A DNA stretch of 12,807 nucleotides from CAITNM01 sp964446295 (lineage in GTDB: Bacteria; Pseudomonadota; Alphaproteobacteria; Paracaedibacterales; CAITNM01): contig CAYUNR010000043.1 of the NCBI GenBank assembly GCA_964446295.1, positions 1 to 12,807 on the forward strand. The letters run 5' to 3'. Position numbers and translations under genes: made by a program. The notes below the pieces were generated by a model. The model worked only from the letters and a program-made list of their open reading frames with translations. It did no database searches and was not told where the DNA came from. Position 1 is the first letter of the stretch. Each line of letters starts with the position of its first letter. Positions 12,143 to 12,807 of the stretch are shown piece by piece.

Positions 12143-12807
12143 ATGAAGGCCGAGCATATCCACAAAGTTAATCAGGTTGAACAAGCATTAACCTTATTAC
12201 GGAGGCATCTTTGACTGGGACACAGCTCAAAAAACTCTGCAAATATTTGATGAACAAGCTGAATCACCTACTTTGTGGGATGACCCTACTGCTGCTCAAA
12301 AAATCCTAAAAGAACGCGATACACTAAGGACAGCCTTAAAACGAGTCACCGATTTAAAACAAGATCTTGACGATGCCGTAACACTAATTGAGTTAGCAGA
12401 AGCAGAGCAAGATATTTCCACAGAAGCAGAAGCAGAAAAAGAACTAGACGCCTTATGTGCAAAAGCTCTTAAACTGCAGCTAGAAAGCCTGCTCTCAGGT
12501 GAGGCAGACTCTAGCAATGCTTTCATTGAAATTAACGCCGGCGCAGGCGGCACAGAAGCCCAGGATTGGGCAGAGATGCTGGCACGCATGTACACCCGCT
12601 GGGCTGACAGCAAAGGGTACAAACTTGAAATTTTAGATGAAAGCCCCGGGGAAGAAGCAGGCCTAAAATCAATCACCATCAAGGTTAATGGATTCAGATC
12701 ATACGGATGGCTTAAAACTGAAAGTGGTGTGCACCGCTTAGTTCGTATTTCCCCCTTTGATTCAAACGCTCGCCGTCATACAAGTTTTGCTTCTGTTTGG
12801 GTGTACC
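12143..12807 (+). CDS. prfB: Peptide chain release factor 2, N-terminal part, with programmed +1 frameshift (3' end outside window)
   Basis: RF2 recognises TAA and TGA stop codons and triggers peptide release. The first frame (ATG 12143) gives 23 codons ending L-L-R-R-H-L and then meets TGA at 12212-12214. Shifting +1 there continues as D-W-D-T-A-Q-K without interruption to the window end. The joined product has the RF2 coiled N-terminal domain with S-P-T-L-W-D-D-P, then I-N-A-G-A-G-G-T-E-A-Q-D-W-A, F-R-S-Y-G-W-L-K-T-E-S-G-V-H-R-L-V-R, S-P-F-D-S and R-R-H-T-S-F-A-S-V. The G-G-Q catalytic loop would lie just beyond the window. The ribosome site is weak (GGA about nine bases upstream). It follows rlmE after 77 bases with no clear promoter or terminator in between, so read-through from the upstream operon is possible. 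Confidence 0.95.
12200..12215 (+). promoter_or_regulatory. prfB +1 programmed frameshift site
   Basis: CGGAGGCATCTTTGAC holds the three classic parts: an internal Shine-Dalgarno (GGAGG, 12201-12205), a three-base spacer, and the slippery CTT before TGA followed by C. In the E. coli gene the arrangement is AGGGGG, TAT, CTT TGA C, so spacing is the same. When RF2 is scarce, the ribosome pauses at TGA and slips from CTT to TTT, then reads GAC. The cell thereby autoregulates RF2. Confidence 0.95.

Noticed and set aside
12296..12682. 128-codon open frame on the reverse strand
   Set aside because: It is antisense to prfB, whose protein sequence is unmistakable; the Ser/Ala-rich reverse product is a codon-bias shadow.

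Overview
The window looks like A+T-rich chromosomal DNA from an alphaproteobacterium, most plausibly a host-associated low-GC lineage such as Holosporales or a relative (inference). Several proteins carry alphaproteobacterial sequence style: MnmA with an N-terminal extension and a G-A-C-C-A-G-Q-D segment, a CTC-type L25 tail, and a PurC-like protein with a G-P-E-P-G-T-L-I stretch. Linked bolA and grxD genes also fit. TGA is read as stop (pth, mnmA, brnQ and grxD end in TGA, and prfB has a TGA-sensing frameshift), so the genetic code is standard. I see no insertion sequence, CRISPR array or phage gene.

Layout. 1-2042 (+) is a tight run: the end of rplY (ribosomal protein L25/CTC), pth, and a GT4 glycosyltransferase overlapping pth by ATGA. 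2160-2585 (+) encodes a small protein of the 'attachment to host cells' family (PF10116). 2774-3061 (+) encodes a predicted lipoprotein whose mature part is a 27-bp-periodic Ala/Pro/His repeat. 3255-4022 (+) encodes a secreted helical protein of unknown function. 4200-9205 (+) is a probable operon of brnQ, mnmA, glmM and phrB, with a 53-nt brnQ/mnmA overlap, an ATGA mnmA/glmM overlap and an 8-nt glmM/phrB gap. 9219-9692 (-) is a short RodZ-type HTH membrane protein. 9825-9916 (+) is tRNA-Ser(GCU) with encoded CCA. 10039-12065 (+) is a compact overlapping operon: a PurC-like protein, bolA, grxD (monothiol glutaredoxin) and rlmE. 12143 to the end (+) is the start of prfB (RF2) with the +1 programmed frameshift site.

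The most interesting locus is the PurC-like gene. It is intact and clearly of the SAICAR-synthetase fold, but it has lost most signature and active-site residues. It sits directly before bolA-grxD, where many alphaproteobacteria (from memory) have the purine genes purC-purS-purQ-purL. It looks like a retained, repurposed pseudoenzyme left after collapse of a purine operon, now co-transcribed with the BolA/CGFS-type glutaredoxin pair that handles Fe-S clusters. Its predicted promoter (TTGTAA, 17 nt, TATATG) is identical in hexamers and spacing to one predicted before brnQ.

Functionally the window mixes translation (rplY, pth, mnmA, tRNA-Ser, rlmE, prfB), envelope building (glycosyltransferase, glmM, rodZ-like), nutrient import (brnQ), DNA repair (phrB), Fe-S/redox (bolA, grxD) and three surface or exported proteins of uncertain role.
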